Positions 5,000-7,163 of a stretch of DNA of 7,163 nt are shown piece by piece. The DNA lies in the NCBI GenBank assembly GCA_027325475.1, contig DAIEFO010000111.1, positions 1 to 7,163 of the forward strand. The letters run 5' to 3'. The first letter of the stretch is position 1. Every line of letters starts with the position of its first letter. Position numbers and translations under genes: made by a program. Below the pieces are notes generated by a model, which saw only the letters and a list, made by a program, of their open reading frames with translations, searched no databases and was not told the DNA's origin. This DNA comes from Desulfobacteraceae bacterium. GTDB lineage: Bacteria; Desulfobacterota; Desulfobacteria; Desulfobacterales; Desulfatirhabdiaceae.

Positions 5000-7163
5000 T
5001 GAGACACCTTTTCATCATGATGGACATGGACAGTTTCCCATCGTTTGTCCAGATAATACAGAATCGGCACCGTCATTCGGGAAAAAAGCAGAGACGCCAC
5101 TTCTCCGGCCATCAGAGACAGGGCCAGCCCCTGAAAAATCGGGTCGAACAAAATGACGGATGCGCCCACCACAACGGCTGCGGCTGTCAGCATCATGGGC
5201 CGGAAACGTACGGCGCCGGCGTCAATAACAGCCAGGTCCAGCGGCATTCCCTGCGCCAGCCGCAGTTCGATGAAATCCACCAGGATGATGGAGTTTCGCA
5301 CCACAATCCCCGCTCCGGCGATAAAGCCGATCATGGAGGTGGCCGTGAAAAACGCGCCGAGCATCCAGTGCGCCGGCAGAATGCCGATCAGCGAAAACGG
5401 AATGGCCATCATAATGACGAGCGGCGTTGAAAACGACTGAAACCATCCGACGACCAGCACAAATATAATGACCAGCACCACAGCAAACGCAATGCCCATA
5501 TCCCGGAATACTTCATAGGTGATGTACCATTCACCATCCCACTTCATGGTGTATTTGCGATCGCTGGCCGGGACACTGGCGGTGTATTGAGCCAGTTTAT
5601 AGCCTTCCGGAAGGGTGATGGCGTCAATTTTTTTCTGCATTTCCAGAATGGCATACACCGGGCTTTCCTTGGCTCCGGCCACATCTCCGATCACATAGAC
5701 AACCGGCAGGAGATTTTTATGATAGATACTTCTATCGGATTTGACATTGCGGGCGGTCACCAGGGTTGAAAGCGGCACCATCCGCCCATTGGCGCCGGCA
5801 AGCTGAATGGATGCCAGCTTTTCAATACCGGCGCGGTCTTTCAGCGGAAGCTGAAGCATGATGGGAACATCTTCTTTTTCCCGCGGCAGATGCAGCAACC
5901 CGACCTGTTTTCCGGAGAGCGCTGTCTGAAGGGCGTCGGCGACACGGGCCGCGCTGATGCCGTTTAATGCCGCTTTTTCCTTATCCACGTCGATATCATA
6001 CCGGGGCTGAAAATTTTCCATGTACCAGTCCACATCCACCACTCCGGATGTTTCTTCAAAAATTTTCCGGATCTGAAGGGCGATTTCCCGCTGGCGTTCA
6101 TAGTTGGGGCCATAAACTTCAGCAACCAGGGTGGAAAGCACTGGCGGGCCTGGCGGTACCTCGGCGATTTTGACTCTGGCGTTGAAACGCCTGGCGATGG
6201 CGTCAATGGGCGGTCTCACCCGTTTGGCGATGTCATGGCTTTGATCACTGCGGTAGGCTTTGCCTTCGAGATTGACCTGGATATCGGCCATATGCGGCCC
6301 GCGGCGCAGGTAGTAATGACGTACCAGGCCGTTGAAATTAAAAGGCCCGGATGTTCCGGAATAAATTTCATAGTCCGTGACTTCAGGAACGGTTTTCAGA
6401 TAGTCGCCCATCGCAAGCGCGGCATCCGTGGTTCGTTCAAGAGTGGTGCCTTCCGGCGTATCGATGATCACCTGAAACTCGCTTTTGTTGTCAAACGGAA
6501 GCATCTTGACTTTCACCAGCCCTACCGCCACCATGGCGCATGCACCCAGCAGCAGGACGACAACCCCGCTTAGAAACACCCATCTCCAGAATGCCGTTTC
6601 AATGAGCGGTGTCATGATTTTCCGGTAGAGCCGGGTGCTCCAGTCTTCGGTTTCTTCGTGACCGCCTCCGGCGTGATGAGCGCTATCACGGACAAGCCGC
6701 AGGGCGGCCCATGGCGTCACGATGAATGCCACCAGCAGCGAAAAGACCATGGCCGCGGATGCACCGACCGGAATCGGCCGCATGTAGGGTCCCATCAACC
6801 CCCCGACAAACGCCATCGGTAAAATGGCGGCGATCACGGTGAGTGTCGCCAGAATGGTGGGATTTCCCACCTCATCCACCGCTTCGACCGCGATATCAAG
6901 CTTGGGCCTGCCGGCATTTTCAGGAAGCCTGAAATGACGCACCATGTTTTCCACCACCACGATGGCGTCATCGACCAGTATCCCGATTGAAAAAATCAGC
7001 GCAAACAGGGTGATGCGGTTCAGGGTGTAGCCATAGAAATAGAAAACCGCAAGGGTCAGCGCCAGCGTGACGGGAATGGCAAGGGCCACCACCCCTGATT
7101 CCCGATGCCCCAGGGTGAACCAGATCAGGATGGTCACCGACACAATGGCGATCAGCATATGAA
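4996..7163 (-). CDS. RND efflux permease, HAE1-like, N-terminal third missing
   Basis: An inner-membrane, proton-driven pump subunit of the AcrB superfamily that normally works as a trimer with a periplasmic adaptor and outer-membrane channel. The frame stays open to the window edge, so the Met at 7158 is internal. About 721 residues are visible of a usual 1000-1060; TM1 and the first periplasmic porter loop are missing. Numbered from that Met, it begins within TM2; TM3 is about 22-42, and TM4 carries GILVDDAIVVVEN with the proton-relay pair Asp63/Asp64. TM5-TM7 run to about 215, followed by a large periplasmic loop (about 216-550, including EVPPGPP) and TM8-TM12. In TM10 the sequence VVRNSIILVDF puts Arg621 where AcrB has Lys940. 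TM12 contains Glu686 and Arg694. The tail is rich in His (HVHHDE). The DD motif resembles HAE1 (organic substrates) more than heavy-metal pumps; the substrate is unknown. The partner adaptor is expected upstream, outside the window. Confidence 0.95.
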   Translation of the reverse strand, partial: HMLIAIVSVTILIWFTLGHRESGVVALAIPVTLALTLAVFYFYGYTLNRITLFALIFSIGILVDDAIVVVENMVRHFRLPENAGRPKLDIAVEAVDEVGNPTILATLTVIAAILPMAFVGGLMGPYMRPIPVGASAAMVFSLLVAFIVTPWAALRLVRDSAHHAGGGHEETEDWSTRLYRKIMTPLIETAFWRWVFLSGVVVLLLGACAMVAVGLVKVKMLPFDNKSEFQVIIDTPEGTTLERTTDAALAMGDYLKTVPEVTDYEIYSGTSGPFNFNGLVRHYYLRRGPHMADIQVNLEGKAYRSDQSHDIAKRVRPPIDAIARRFNARVKIAEVPPGPPVLSTLVAEVYGPNYERQREIALQIRKIFEETSGVVDVDWYMENFQPRYDIDVDKEKAALNGISAARVADALQTALSGKQVGLLHLPREKEDVPIMLQLPLKDRAGIEKLASIQLAGANGRMVPLSTLVTARNVKSDRSIYHKNLLPVVYVIGDVAGAKESPVYAILEMQKKIDAITLPEGYKLAQYTASVPASDRKYTMKWDGEWYITYEVFRDMGIAFAVVLVIIFVLVVGWFQSFSTPLVIMMAIPFSLIGILPAHWMLGAFFTATSMIGFIAGAGIVVRNSIILVDFIELRLAQGMPLDLAVIDAGAVRFRPMMLTAAAVVVGASVILFDPIFQGLALSLMAGEVASLLFSRMTVPILYYLDKRWETVHVHHDEKVSQ
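5005..5012 (-). promoter_or_regulatory. Ribosome binding site of the Uma2 gene, inside the RND gene end
   Basis: The minus strand reads AAAAGGTG followed by TCTCA and the ATG at 4999. The site lies wholly within the last codons of the RND gene (Glu-Lys-Val), so ribosomes finishing the pump can restart at the overlapping ATGA. It supports the ATG at 4999 as the true Uma2 start. Confidence 0.7.

Noticed and set aside
7156..7158. Met codon as the true start of the RND gene
   Set aside because: The frame is open to the window edge, and the protein here begins inside TM2; about a third of the family length is missing upstream.

Overview
The window holds three consecutive genes on the minus strand, read from high to low coordinates. 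They are the C-terminal two thirds of an RND-type efflux permease (7163 to 4996, cut by the window edge), a Uma2-family PD-(D/E)XK nuclease-fold protein (4999 to 4418), and a very large pyruvate,phosphate dikinase (PPDK)-related protein of 1393 residues (4307 to 126). Almost all of the sequence is coding. The only gaps are 110 bases between the last two genes and 125 bases after the dikinase stop, and I see no RNA gene, insertion sequence, CRISPR array or convincing terminator.

Base composition is near 50% G+C by eye, and all three genes have good Shine-Dalgarno sites where the start is visible. The combination of a PPDK-like enzyme with a very long extra N-terminal region, a Uma2 protein and an HAE1-like RND pump suggests a Gram-negative bacterium, possibly a Desulfobacterota (sulfate-reducer type) chromosome. 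This is an impression from gene types, not a demonstrated assignment. The RND pump does imply an outer membrane.

The RND and Uma2 genes overlap by four bases (ATGA), and the Uma2 ribosome binding site lies inside the last RND codons, so the two are very probably translationally coupled. The dikinase gene follows 110 bases later with its own strong ribosome binding site, and may be in the same transcript or separately controlled. The gap carries two small adjacent imperfect inverted repeats but no recognisable promoter.

The most interesting object is the dikinase. It has the PPDK-type ATP-binding domain (residues about 900-1245) and the phosphohistidine swivelling domain (about 1270-1390, catalytic His1332), with nearly all signature residues. 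It ends there, without the C-terminal PEP/pyruvate barrel of true PPDK. About 895 residues of unrecognised, apparently helical sequence sit in front instead. It should be able to make a phosphohistidine from ATP, but the final acceptor cannot be read from the sequence. How the three genes work together, if they do, is unknown. A detoxification role (modify plus export) is one testable guess.
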